Source: Glandiceps talaboti (lineage: Eukaryota; Hemichordata; Enteropneusta; Spengelidae). Taken from it: a DNA stretch of 64,000 nucleotides. The translations under genes were made by a program, and so were the position numbers. The notes beneath the pieces were generated by a model. The model saw only the letters and a program-made list of their open reading frames with translations, did no database searches and was not told where the DNA came from. Positions 44,618 through 54,554 of the stretch are shown here, piece after piece. Where the stretch lies: contig NC_135569.1 of NCBI RefSeq assembly GCF_964340395.1, positions 4,448,040 to 4,512,039 on the forward strand, given 5' to 3'. How positions within the stretch are numbered: position 1 is the first letter of the stretch; each line of letters begins with the position of its first letter.

Positions 44618-45740
44618 CCCCCTCCACCCACCATATTCCACAAGGGTATATAATATTCATACAACTAATACAATTTTCCTTCTTATTCCAGGTGATAACA
44701 ATCCTGGGAAACACCTTGGCTCCATTGGATGATGATGGAATTATTCCCACATTTGGATTTGGGGATGAGAGTACAAGGGATAAGAGAGTGTTCCCATTCA
44801 AACAAAATGGCTACTGCTTTGGTATTGGTGAGGTTTTACAACACTACAATGAAATCACAGCAAATATAAGACTAAGTGGACCCACAAACTTTGCCCCACT
44901 TATCTACCAAGCTGTTGACATTGTCAAGCAAACCCATGCAGTAAGTCTTCTATTTGGTATCAGTATTCAAAAGCTGCACTAGCTGCAACTGGAATGCTTT
45001 TTTTGGAACTGTTTTGTTAGCTGTAATGACTTACTCATAATATTGTATACCCTGAACAGTATTGAATCACTTGAGCATAAATGTATTTGTGTGTGACTGT
45101 ACACATAATATGGTACAATAAATAATCAAATTCATTTTTAGGTCCGCACCCAAAAATGAGCACCCCAATGCAATCACAATTTTGACCTGTTGCTGTACTA
45201 CCTATGAATACAATCAACCCCTTATTGACATGTGCGATCCCTAATTATTGATACTTCAACAATTTCCATTTAATGTACTGTGGGTTGTCTTAGTGAAAAA
45301 AATAATACTCTAATTACAGGTAGCGCAAAGACTCAACATGTAAATACCCCAGGTACCCCTTTCACTTGGGCGTCATTTGAATGATCTGTCACATTGTCAC
45401 ATAATTGTTTATTTTTTCTCTACAGTACCACATTCTGGTAATCATAGCAGATGGTCAGGTGACAACAGAACGTGCCACAAGGAATGCTATAGTCGATGCA
45501 TCTCACTATGCCCTGTCAATCATCATGGTCGGCGTTGGCGACGGACCATGGGACATGATGAAAGACTTTGATGATGCTCTACCACAAAGAAGATTTGATA
45601 ATTTCCAATTTGTTGATTTCCAATCTGTGCTGAAATACACTTCAACTCCTGACACGGCTTTCGCTTTACAGGCATTAATGGAGATTCCAGATCAGTTTCT
45701 AGCTGTCAGATTACTTGGATTGTTAGACCAAGAATCATAA
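36900..45740 (+). CDS. Membrane-anchored copine/RGLG-type vWA domain protein
   Basis: Four coding exons: 36900-37242, 40201-40301, 44692-44940 and 45426-45740, giving 335 aa; junctions are GT-AG and phases agree (G115 is split). The N-terminus [20 protein letters not shown] is a membrane anchor or uncleaved signal anchor, followed by a charged, Q/E/R-rich stretch and PPSYESLYP. From about residue 90 it is the copine-type v[27 protein letters not shown], where D117-T119-S121 form the MIDAS-like metal site, then [83 protein letters not shown] and FQFVDF. This is closest to plant RGLG ubiquitin ligases and animal copines, but there are no C2 domains and no C-terminal RING; it ends soon after [10 protein letters not shown] function in membrane-linked vWA signalling is inference only. 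Confidence 0.85.
37541..37772 (-). mobile_element. tRNA-derived SINE, copy 2
   Basis: Same family as 16150-16405. It shares the body with GCATAGGATTAAAGC, CCTACCAGGTCCCCAATTAT and GACTGAGGCACA, and has the box A and box B regions near 37745 and 37710 on the minus strand. It lies in intron 1 of the vWA gene. Copy 1 has the better-preserved promoter boxes. Confidence 0.8.
37815..37942. repeat. (ATACA)n pentanucleotide microsatellite
   Basis: About 25 copies of ATACA with two AACAC variants. Confidence 0.98.
37943..38925. other. vWA gene intron 1, middle part
   Basis: AT-rich, with short open frames only; nothing recognised. Confidence 0.6.
38926..39440. repeat. Degenerate ~120-bp repeats with TTTGCATAATTAATGA core
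   Basis: Three to four diverged copies of a segment with GTTGATGTAGCTTTTAA, TAATTTGCATAATTAATGA, TTAAGCAATATCTG and TTTCATGTAGTTGGGTAC. Confidence 0.7.
39466..39545 (+). mobile_element. Fragment of a common SINE/LINE tail (TATAACGCGCCT type)
   Basis: ATAATAATAATGTGAATTTA followed by TAACGCGCCTGTCCTCC and GAGAGCTCAAGACGCTCACA resembles a widespread short-element tail (TTTATATAGCGC ... AAGGCGCT) found in many aquatic animals. Identification is by eye. Confidence 0.5.
40302..41480. other. vWA gene intron 2, first part
   Basis: No exon recognised. It holds an AATTGAATTAAATT low-complexity run at about 40995-41048. Confidence 0.55.
41482..41736. mobile_element. Foldback element with palindromic centre
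   Basis: The outermost arms are GTCATTGACATGGAGAATA (41482-41500) and the inverted TGCTCCCTGTCAATGAC (41720-41736). The inner arms are GATGGTAAATTTGAAACAAA (from 41573) and the inverted TTCATTTCAAATTTACCATT (to about 41703). The centre at about 41620-41657 is itself palindromic (CCCTTGATC ... GATCAAGGG). The left side has an extra segment (about 41501-41565) without a partner. Both arms contain a GAAAYGTCGCATT block. No clear target duplication was seen. Confidence 0.65.
42373..42510. repeat. Dispersed repeat copy (GGCACTCCACTTCAGGAAAT)
   Basis: Member of the family also seen at about 16712, 32937 and 51878 (…ACTCCACTTCAGGAAATA, GAGTCATTTCATG). It is preceded by a C8/A9/G11 homopolymer string. 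Confidence 0.55.
42511..44300. other. vWA gene intron 2, second part
   Basis: No exon or named element recognised. Confidence 0.5.
44306..44620. repeat. (CATA)n, (CGTA)n and (GACA)n microsatellites before vWA exon 3
   Basis: CATA 44308-44380, CGTA about 44390-44438, CATA 44464-44550, then GACA 44577-44617, ending about 70 bp before the exon 3 acceptor. Many overlapping artefact frames cover it. Confidence 0.98.
44972..45345 (+). repeat. Dispersed repeat, copy 1 (vWA intron 3)
   Basis: Blocks AGCTGCACTAGCTGCAACTG, ATGACTTACTCATAAT, ACAGTATTGAATCAC, AAATGTATTTGTGT, CCAATGCAATCAC and CTAATTATTG occur in the same order and orientation at 53092-53570. It lacks the 88-bp insertion found in the second copy. 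Confidence 0.75.
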
Positions 45741-45759
45741 GACAGAATTCTCTCAAAGA

Positions 45760-46120
45760 TTAGCTCCTGTAGTAGACTGTGTTGTTGAACCTGGCCAGCA
45801 TTGTTTCCACTCAGCATGTGAACTCAGTAATTCAAATTCCATATATTATTTCATGGATCGCAAGCAGTTTTCCACACAGTCTGTGAATTCAGTTATTTAA
45901 ATTCAGTATTATTCATGGCTCACTTATGTAAAAATTGATTGGTTGAATAAGTCACATGACGTCTAGACTCTAGTATGTAATCATTGAGTCACACTACCCA
46001 TATATGATCTAATTGCCTGTAAACTGAAATTTGACCTTTGCACAAATTATCTCAAACATAATGTGCTAATTCAATTTCTGAGTTTGAAATACTGACTAGG
46101 CTGAGTGGAAAGAACTCCTC
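45760..46120. repeat. Repeat pair related in inverted orientation to 53630-53790
   Basis: TTTTCCACACAGTCTGTGAA, TTCAGTTATTTAAATTCAGT and TGATTGGTTGAATAAGTCAC (45860-45960) match the reverse complement of about 53650-53770. CCACTCAGCATGTGAACTCA at about 45806 and the inverted TAGGCTGAGTGGAAAGAAC at about 46096 suggest this unit is itself a foldback. Confidence 0.6.
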
Positions 46121-47380
46121 CTAGGGTCACCGTCCTGCCCGCTACAGAGACAACCCAAAACTATCATAGATAAGTGAATTCCAACCTATGGTACCAGAGA
46201 ACAATAAGTGTATATTAATATAACAATAGAGTTCTTTGTTATGCAAAGTTTCTGTGACTGTCAGAATGGAACACTTTTATGGGCAGACTCAAGACTAGAA
46301 CAATATTTTCACAGCAATATTTTCACAGCAATATTTTGAATATTTACATCGTATACTTGTTATTAAATTAAACATTTTCACTCGAATTTTATATATTTAG
46401 ATATTTTGAAGCATTATATTATATTATATTAATAATTGTGTCTCGGTAGTGTCAGTAAACGTTAGAAATTACAGGCTGTTACTGGTTCCAACATGCACCA
46501 TGTTATGTGCCTTCATTCCCATACGATGTTAAATGTGCATGCAAAGGCCATATGGATGCTACTCAGGGGGTGTGGTTTACAACTAACTACCTTGGACATA
46601 TCCTCCGAGGTCACTTTCATTGACCCTAATGTGTCAAATCTTCTTTGCTCATTTGCATTTTCTATTTCTTGAAAAAAATGTCTTACTGAGAGCAGTTAAA
46701 TAATGTTTAACTCCACCCTTCTCCCCCCCCCCCACCCCCACAAACTAGCATGCTTACAATTTATATTTGCAACACTGTGGCACTTCAGACTGTTGTTAAG
46801 TAACATTTTTGACAACCATCCATTGGAGATATCTGTAATTCTAACCTATACAGAAAAACTTATTGTTACATATCTGGTATTTAGTTTTTCCGCAATCACA
46901 ATTAAAATTGTCAATATGGCTTTCTATACTCAAGTAGTAAGACCCACTGAGAAGGTTGCCGAACAAAAACCGATGATGATAGTACTTATCGTGCATTATA
47001 CCGCCCTCAACGTGCACCTTCAGTAGCCTAAATACAGAAACCCTGGTGGTCTATCTGTCAAAGCTTTCAAATATTGTAAGGACTCCAAAAGTCCAAAAGT
47101 ATCAAAGAAATGACAGCCACTCAAACAATGCATCTTGGAACCAGGAAGTCAATTATTGATCACAGGTGAATGACCTGAGTAGAAACAGAGAGTAGGGATA
47201 ATACATAGAACTGTGTAATAAATGACTTAGTGATAAACACCAGCTGTTCAGAATATTTTACAGCTGAGATGAGTACAAGCCATAGTAATTTTTGTACTTT
47301 TGTGAAACTCTTGTGTATATAATTTATTGCTTTGCTATGGGGGCATTAGTGGACATCTACTATTAAACTCAAGGGCTGTT
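46121..47380. other. Intergenic, nothing recognised
   Basis: The ATTTTCACAGCAAT unit is duplicated at about 46303-46330. Only short open frames and a poly-C run at about 46724 are present. Confidence 0.55.
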
Positions 47381-47385
47381 CTGCA

Positions 47386-47502
47386 GCAGCTCTTTCCCGA
47401 GGCTGAAAACCAAGGAAACTTGATTTATTATCAATAGAGAATTTCAGCTCTTTCCCGAGGCTGAAAACCAAGGAAACTTGATTTATTATCAATAGAGAAT
47501 TT
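47386..47502 (+). repeat. Two-copy 58-bp tandem repeat
   Basis: CAGCTCTTTCCCGAGGCTGA through ATCAATAGAGAAT occurs twice head to tail, almost identical. Confidence 0.95.
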
Positions 47503-48635
47503 TCAGTGCCCTGTGTATGCAAATAGGTCCCTCTAATAATAGATGAAACATGTTGTGCCTTATTACTGCTGCCATAAATTAGGCCTAGTAGATTTACAGC
47601 AATGTCCCAGAATGATTCAACTGTCTACAAGCCAAGTTACTGAAATAAATTTTAAATATTTATGCACCTGGGAAACATTAGACAACGTGTGACAGGTAAA
47701 CTTAGTAGCTTATAAGAATTCAGTTTTAACCTTACGCCGGTGCAGCACCAACGTAACTGTGCGTGTCTGAGCAGAGTATTAGACTAAGTGCACCTGGGAA
47801 ACATTTGTGCACCTGGGAAACATTAGACAGTGAGTTCACCTGGTATTTAGACTTACTAGACCGAGGCTGTGGAATGAAGACGTTGATTCTGATGCATAAA
47901 TATATTACACAGTAATGTGATGATTTCAGATTTTAATTTTATTTTATACTTTAATAATCGTTATTCAAAAATATCCCACTATACACTTTCACAATCACGT
48001 GCAATTGATATGCAACTTAAGTCATAGGACTTCTATTTTGTCACTACATTTGTATTTTAAAGTTGTATCTCTGGCAACTATTTTCTTACTTATATTTATA
48101 TATCTAAATGTATTACAATCCATGTGAAAATTTTGAGTAAATAATTATAGGTATCTCTTATTTTCATTTCAAATTTTAATTAATATAATTATGGTTGTCA
48201 TGGTAATAAGATGAACTGATTCTTATATATCTATGAAAAATTTTACATATCTGTATATTAATACATTTACATGTTCCAGGGCCAGCACAAGGTGTACAAT
48301 ATCATATCTTTTCTATATGCTGATTACTAGGCCACATGACTGTTATAATAATTATATATCATTTTTATGATAAGACAGTAGAGATAGTGGATAGATATAA
48401 AATGACATTATAAGACTTTCATAATAATGAAATAGACGTAAACACCTTCACAGTGTTTATCTATACATTAAGTACAATGTAAATACAGTACAGCCCAAGA
48501 ATCGCCTTCCAATGGGGCAAGCATTAGACTAGCATTGGGCTTGTGTTAGGCTAGCATGTGTCATCTCAGTGCTAATACTAAACCAGCATGTGTAAGCAAT
48601 TGGCGTAAATGCTCACACCAGTCGTACGTTAACAT
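47503..48635. other. Intergenic, nothing recognised
   Basis: AT-rich DNA. A small direct repeat GTGCACCTGGGAAACATT lies at about 47788 and 47808. Confidence 0.5.
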
Positions 48636-49035
48636 CAGGCTAGCTCAGCGTTAGCAACAGGCTGACCTGGCTAGCTCAGTGTTACCAACAGGCTGACCAG
48701 GCTAGCTCAGCGTTAGCAACAGGCTGACCAGGCTAGCTCAGTGTTAGCAACAGGCTGACCAGGCTAGCTCAGTGTTAGCAACAGGCTGACCAGGCTAGCT
48801 CAGTGTTAGCAACAGGCTGACCAGGCTAGCTCAGCGTTAGCAACAGGTTGACCAGGCTAGCTCAGCGTTAGCAACAGGCTGACCAGGCTAGCTCAGTGTT
48901 AGCAACAGGCTGACCAGGCTAGCTCAGTGTTAGCAACAGGCTGACCAGACTAGCTCAGTGTTAGCAACAGGCTGACCAGACTAGCTCAGTGTTAGCAACA
49001 GGCTGACCAGACTAGCTCAGTGTTGGCAAAAGGCT
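48636..49035 (+). repeat. 31-bp minisatellite (CTAGCTCAGTGTTAGCAACA)
   Basis: About 13 copies of a 31-bp unit, GGCTAGCTCAGTGTTAGCAA then CAGGCTGACCA, with T/C variation in GTGTTAG/GCGTTAG and G/A in AGGCTAG/AGACTAG. It fades into degenerate copies to about 49150. Confidence 0.97.
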
Positions 49036-49394
49036 GATACAAGGCTCGCTCAGTACTAAGACCAGGCTGATAACATGAGTTCATTGTTAGCAACTGTACT
49101 CTAGCCCAGTGATAACATCAGGCTGATATACCAGGCTAGCCCAGTTTTCAGACTCGCCCAACTTCACCTGTATTTGTAATCAATTAATTTATACCTGCAC
49201 TGGTCCCATGTTAACACCAGAGTACTTTAAAGTATATCGTAATAATTCATGTATAGTATATGTTTTATGTAGACAAACACACATATGTAATCAAAAGCTC
49301 TTTCTGTATTTATTACTTGAAATAACTGTTTTAAATGATTGTATGATCAGGCAAATAAAAATGAGCACAACTGTAAGTTTGGATTGGTGTAATG

Positions 49395-49542
49395 TGTGTG
49401 TGTGTGGGGGTGTGTGTATGTATGTGTGTGTATGTATGTATGTATGTATGTATGTGTGTATGTATGTATGTATGTATGTAGGTATGTATGTATGTATGTA
49501 TGTATGTATGTATGTATGTATGTATGTATGTATGTATGTGAG
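49395..49542. repeat. (TG)n/(TATG)n microsatellite
   Basis: GT-rich start, then TATG to 49540, followed by GGAT repeats at about 49560-49576. Confidence 0.97.
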
Positions 49543-50018
49543 AAGGGAGGGAGGCGCGGGGATGGATGGATGGATTGATGCCAGGCTATCTAAGTTATAT
49601 GAGTTTCATTGCGATCCTTCAAGGCAGTTGATGGAGAGATAGATATCGTGATCATAATGCCTTGACTATTCAAGGTGGTACGAATCACAATCACAGACAG
49701 ACATTTAGAGATTAGACCATATGAATCCCAGGTTGAACAAAGATAACATTTATTTCACAAAATATACAATAACATGTAACTGAGTAAAAGTAGGTACAAA
49801 GATACAAAATATACCAAAATGATACAACCCATAACACCCAAGTAAAGTGATTCAACTGTGTGCCATACTTGTTTTAGTATTCATAAACTGTAGACTAGCA
49901 CCAGTCCCTTGGGACATTTTTTTTAAGTTTCATATTCTTCAAAGTTTTGACGTTGTTATTCATGTTTAGTTTTTTAATGGAAACTGTCTTCAACTTTTGT
50001 TTTTCATTTTTTTCCCAG

Positions 50019-50141
50019 GTTACTAGTATTCTCCCAACACATTTACTTGAATATTTGTCAACATCTCATGACATGTATGAAGCTAAATATAGTCATGACC
50101 TCGCTGCTATCATTCTCATTAATCAGTCTCCTGTTTGGTAG
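50019..50141 (+). CDS. Orphan exon-like open segment
   Basis: A good acceptor (polypyrimidine, TTTTTTCCCAG) precedes a frame of 40 codons: VTSILPTHLLEYLSTSHDMY ... AAIILINQSPVW, then a stop. Composition looks coding, with a YSHDLAAI-like helix. I do not recognise the family, and no donor partner was found. It could be an alternative 3' exon of the vWA gene, an exon of an unrecognised gene, or chance. Confidence 0.2.
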   Translation, partial: VTSILPTHLLEYLSTSHDMYEAKYSHDLAAIILINQSPVW

Positions 50142-50377
50142 AAAAAATAGCTTACCAATTGACTACATTAAATAGGCCACATTCTAGGCATAATTAAATG
50201 CAATTTGAATAAAGAGAATATTTTTACACACGAACACTGCAAATCATAATGATATGTAATTAATCAAACAAGAATCTGCTTGCAACAACAGATTACAGAC
50301 AAGTTACCTATGCAGGTCATTCATTCTCATATGTCGCCCCCCCCCCCCCCCACCCCAAAAAAAACAAAAAAAAACTA

Positions 50378-50541
50378 TGGTACTCTTTGCCACCACATCA
50401 CATTCATCAACCCTTCAGCCTGGATTGTTTCAAAACAAAACTGAAGACTTATTTGTTCACCAAAGCATCTGGTGTGCTTTAGACATTCAGCGCTAACTGA
50501 ACAGAACATTGCTCTGGAAAACAGTGCTATAGAAATTTGAC

Positions 50542-50572
<31 letters not shown>
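50378..50572 (+). mobile_element. LINE 3' end (CR1/L2-like ORF2 C-terminus and tail)
   Basis: The + frame reads WYSLPPHHIH..FSLDCFKTKL KTYLF then a stop at 50480-50482. This matches the W-LP--IR---SL--FK--LKT-LF signature that ends ORF2 of L2/CR1-like LINEs. It is followed by GCTATAGAAATTTGACTGAT and a (TTGA)n tail, the usual 3' form of such elements. It is 5'-truncated to about 195 bp. Confidence 0.8.
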
Positions 50573-50573
<1 letters not shown>

Positions 50574-52425
50574 ATCCCTTTAGTTTTACTTGAGTGTGTT
50601 GGGTTGTACAATATCAAAGTTACTGTCTCTCTACAATGACAGTCCAAGAATACCGAATAAAACACCAAAAACTTACTTGACATTTTGGAAAATTTGACAT
50701 TTTTTGTGCACTTCTATCAGAGGAATGTGTGAATGTGCAAACCCGCCATCTTGAATGGTGCATTGTGGGAAATGTAGTGTTATTTTATTGATTAAATGAA
50801 TAAGCTATCACTTTTCAAATAAATGTACCATTAAAATTTGTGAAATTTGCATTAAAAGGTCACTAGAAATTATTGTTAAAAATGTACATTACAAAGATTA
50901 AAAGTCCTTTACTCTTCACAAAAAAACAAATTTGATGAGCTGTAAGAATGATACAATTCTATCATACTTTATATGTGATTATGTTCAAGATAAAAATGTT
51001 TGCTTAACTTTACCTACATACAGGTAAATGGCTCCTGTTAAATTTGATCACTGCATTTGAAAGTGCAAAACCACATCAGCATGTTATGATACTTATTTGA
51101 TATTATGAGAATCGAACAAAAGGTTGCAGAGAGGTCAGAGGTCAAACATCACTTTGAGCGTGTCTGTGCAGAAAATATTTCACTGCTTAGTGTCAATAAG
51201 TGAAATGGCTTGTTGGGGCTTGCTTGCAGCCTGATAGATCACAATGATATATTGTATGTCAGTTATATGCTGCGTGTTTGTTTTCAATAAAATATCTGAA
51301 GCTAGTCAAAGTGATGATATTCAAATGACTGCCATTTTGTATTTCACTGGACAACTGCATGCAGGGTGTAACAAGGTACTTTTCACAAAGTATTTTTATC
51401 TTGACCGCACTCAAGATACTGATTATGAAGACATTAACCATTACATGTAGTTTGAATTAATCTAAAAACAGTCTTTCATGATAAAACCTACTAAAGTGTT
51501 TTTTCAACTTGTTGGATATTTCAGTTGGTGTTGTTTACTCATTTACTTTAAAAAAATCATTGTTTAAAATTTGAAATTTCTGGAAATTCATCAAAATTGA
51601 TCACTCTTGAAATTTGTTCAATTTTAGCCATTTTTTTTACCAAGTCTCATTTTTTGTAGACTTTGATGAATTTATCAAATTGTTGTCATTGTGGCAAAGC
51701 CAATTTGAGAAAGAGTCAAAATTTTAGATGAAAGTCAATTTTTTGTGTTCCCCATCTTGTTGTCTAGGATCTTTTACCCTAGAGTTAACATAGTATTTGC
51801 AGGCAGCCATATTGGATTCTATTAATGGCTTCATTTTGACATCATTATAAGCTGTATATCAAAAACTGCTATGGTGACCACTCCATCAAATACAGACATA
51901 CTCATGAACTCTAGGTTCTGGAGAGTCATTTCAAGATTTTATATCACCTACAACTACTTGCAATTTCAGAGAAAGTTGATCTTGTGCCTTAATTTATAGG
52001 GTATCTTTACTATGGGCTATTGCCTCAACAATGAATATAAGTCCACGGAAGAAGCAGTTGAGATCTGTAACTGAAGCCTATATGTACAAAAATGAAATAT
52101 GTCAAACTTTTCACATACATAGATACGTAATATTTACACAGGGTTAGAATGGTATAAAACCTATATTATCAACACGGACGGGGGAAAAACCTAAGTACAC
52201 TTCTCAGTGAGAGACATAATACATTTAAAAGTTCTGAATTTCGTACAATTTTGAACGATGTTGATTCATTGAGCTTGTGCGACATTGTACAATCGTTCCT
52301 AAGTGATCCGATGACGTAATTTATTATTTGTAACAACTTAAATATCAGGGAAATCCTAACCAATTGTTCTCAGAAAAGGAGACATTTGCAATATAAAAGA
52401 ATGGTGTGCATTTACATTATATACG
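50573..52425. other. Intergenic, no gene seen
   Basis: AT-rich with many short frames. At about 51878-51955 it has a copy of the ACTCCATCAAATACAGAC ... GTTCTGGAGAGTCATTT dispersed repeat family. Confidence 0.55.
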
Positions 52426-52602
52426 AAAATGATGTAGGCTTGGTGTTTCACTCATGGGACAATACAGCTAAAATGATGTAGGCTTGGTGTTCCACTCATG
52501 GGACATTACAGCTAAAATGATGTAGGCTTGGTGTTCCACTCATGGGACAATACAGCTAAAATGATGTAGGCTTGGTGTTTCACTCATGGGACATTACGTT
52601 TT
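52426..52602 (+). repeat. 44-bp minisatellite, four copies
   Basis: Unit AAAATGATGTAGGCTTGGTG then TTYCACTCATGGGACAWTACA, four near-identical copies. Confidence 0.96.
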
Positions 52603-52992
52603 TGACACAGAGCTAGACATATTTCAACTCTAGACTAACAATAACAGAGACACAACAAACACAGCAGGATCCTTTGCCCAATCACACTGAACACTGATAA
52701 GCACTGCTATTCTTTCACAGTGCAGTGTTAAGTATTTTGACTCGAGGAAAGAAATTACAAACTCAGCTTGTGTCGCTTTAAGTTGTAATCAAGGATAGCT
52801 GCAAATCACTACATAAAACACTCAAAACTTTGACAAATATTAGTTAACAAAAAAGATAATTTCAATTGCACTTAGTGAGAAAGCTGGAAGAACAAGTATT
52901 TAAAAATTTGCCATTAGGTGGTGGCATCATTAAAAGCCTGCCGAGGTTTGAAACTAGTCAAAAATTCAAGCAATTTTTGTACTTGTCGCGTC

Positions 52993-53051
52993 AGTGCAGT
53001 AAGGTCGTATCTGCTATGGAACTGTATAGGCAGATACGACCTTACTGCACT
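52993..53051. ncRNA. Perfect 22-bp hairpin, possible pre-miRNA-like or foldback
   Basis: AGTGCAGTAAGGTCGTATCT+GC (52993-53014) and its exact reverse complement (53030-53051) are separated by 15 nt. Pairing continues about seven more bases outward with G-U wobbles (GTCGCGT against ATGTGAC). Total stem is about 29 bp. The size suits a microRNA-like precursor, but perfect arms are also expected of a young foldback or a recent palindromic duplication; no expression evidence is available. Confidence 0.4.
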
Positions 53052-53091
53052 AATGTGACATTAACTGTAGTACTACTGATAATGATTGTTG

Positions 53092-53570
53092 AAGCTGCAC
53101 TCGCTGCAACTGGGACCGTTTTCAAAACTTTTGTTACATTTTATGACTTACGGTACTCATAATGTCATCCATCATGTACAGTATTGAATCACCTGTGGAT
53201 AAATGTATTTGTGTAGCTGTAGATATAATATGGTAGGATCAAAGTCCAATCAAATTTTTGGGTCTACATCTTAAAATCAGTGCCAAAATGCAATCACTAT
53301 TTCAACTGATTGCTTTATTTCTTCTGGATAAAATTGATCCATAATTAATACATACAATGTCTAATTATTGGTATTTTAACTATTTGCATTGACTATATTG
53401 TTGGTTGCAAGATACGTCATGACGTTTCACCCTCAACGGCCTCCTCTTGGTTGGCCGATGTGTGAGGGTGCCCCATCACGGCATACCTTACAGACTATAT
53501 TGTTGGGTATCTGATTGAAAAAATAACTCCAGTTACAGATAGTGCAGCTCTAGATCAGTTGACTACATTC
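53092..53570 (+). repeat. Dispersed repeat, copy 2, with nested 88-bp insertion
   Basis: Direct-orientation relative of 44972-45345 (same blocks, same order). It is interrupted at 53405-53492 by a structured insertion described separately. Confidence 0.75.
53405..53492. mobile_element. 88-bp structured insertion with 14-bp target duplication
   Basis: GACTATATTGTTGG occurs at 53391-53404 and again at 53493-53506. The related copy near 45280 has only one (diverged) version, so the 88 bp between were inserted. The insert is GC-richer than its surroundings and folds: CACCCTCA ... TGAGGGTG encloses CGGCC ... GGCCG. On the minus strand the outer stem is followed by AAACGTCATGACGT. A 14-bp duplication fits target-primed retrotransposition of a small structured RNA or very short SINE. 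The source is unknown. Confidence 0.7.
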
Positions 53571-53629
53571 TAGATACTGTTCAGGTATAGCACACTGGTG
53601 TAATCTATGATAGCCTCTGTAGTTGGTTG

Positions 53630-53790
53630 GACGATTGACCTCACAAGCAACATAATTTATGCATCATGTGACTTATTCAACCAATCAGCTTCTATGTATG
53701 ATATTCCTGGAAACTACTGAATTTGAAGTTCTGAGTTCACAGGCTGTGTGGAGAGAACACTTGTCAGGTCAACCATTCAGCTTTCTATGC
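53630..53790. repeat. Inverted relative of the 45.8-46.1 kb repeat
   Basis: GTGACTTATTCAACCAATCA and GAGTTCACAGGCTGTGTGGA match the reverse complement of 45840-45965. Confidence 0.65.
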
Positions 53791-53976
53791 AGGTTAACCT
53801 ATGGCAGTGACAAAGTACTAGTTTTTTAGGTAATGGTCAAATGTAGAGTAAAGTGATGGCACCAAGTTTCACAAAATATAAAAAAAGACAGCACTGTAAA
53901 GTACAAACAGCATACAAAGAGTAACAGTCTTTCACTGAAAATGTATTATTAAAAGTAACAACACATGTACTATTAG

Positions 53977-54140
53977 CACTAATCTGATTGGCAGCCTGTA
54001 AGCACTGATCTCATTGGCAGCCTGTAAGCACTGATCTCATTGGCAGCCTGTAAGCACTAATCTCATTGGCAGCCTGTAAGCACTAATCTCATTGGCAGCC
54101 TGTAAGCACTGATCTCATTGGCAGTCTGTAAGCACTGTAT
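53977..54140 (+). repeat. 26-bp minisatellite
   Basis: Six copies of GCACTRATCTCATTGGCAGC+CTGTAA. Confidence 0.97.
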
Positions 54141-54284
54141 TATTAAGTAACTAAATGGCACTGTGGTGCTCAAGGAATGAAACAATAAAACTTTCCTTTA
54201 ATCTTGGATTGTTTGACAGATGTCAGAGGTTAGAAATATACTTGAGAAGAAGTAACTATAATCCAATCAGAAAAAATTCATGGA

Positions 54285-54500
54285 TTAAAACATCTAAGTA
54301 TTAATCCACTGATTAAAAACATCTACCCATTAATCCACTGACTAGGATATTTAAGTACTAATCCACTGATTACAACATCTCGTTAATCCATCAAAGTCTA
54401 ACTCTTATTCCATAAGTAAATACATCTAAGTATTAATCCACTGATTATGACATCTAAATCTTTTTAATCCAAAATTTAGGACACATAAGTATTCAAATCC
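54285..54500 (+). repeat. Degenerate ~28-bp repeat (ATTAATCCACTGATTAAAAC)
   Basis: Six to eight diverged copies of ATCTAAGTATTAATCCACTG followed by ATTA. Confidence 0.8.
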
Positions 54501-54554
54501 ACATACCAGGATATCGAAATATTGTTTATGAAATCTAATTAATTTTATTTAGTC

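Noticed and set aside
48636-49035. CRISPR-like array
   Set aside because: Repeats are contiguous without unique spacers, and the genome is animal; it is a minisatellite.
52866-53162. 98-codon open frame spanning the 53.0-kb hairpin
   Set aside because: It crosses the perfect hairpin and enters a dispersed repeat; no recognisable domain or splice context.
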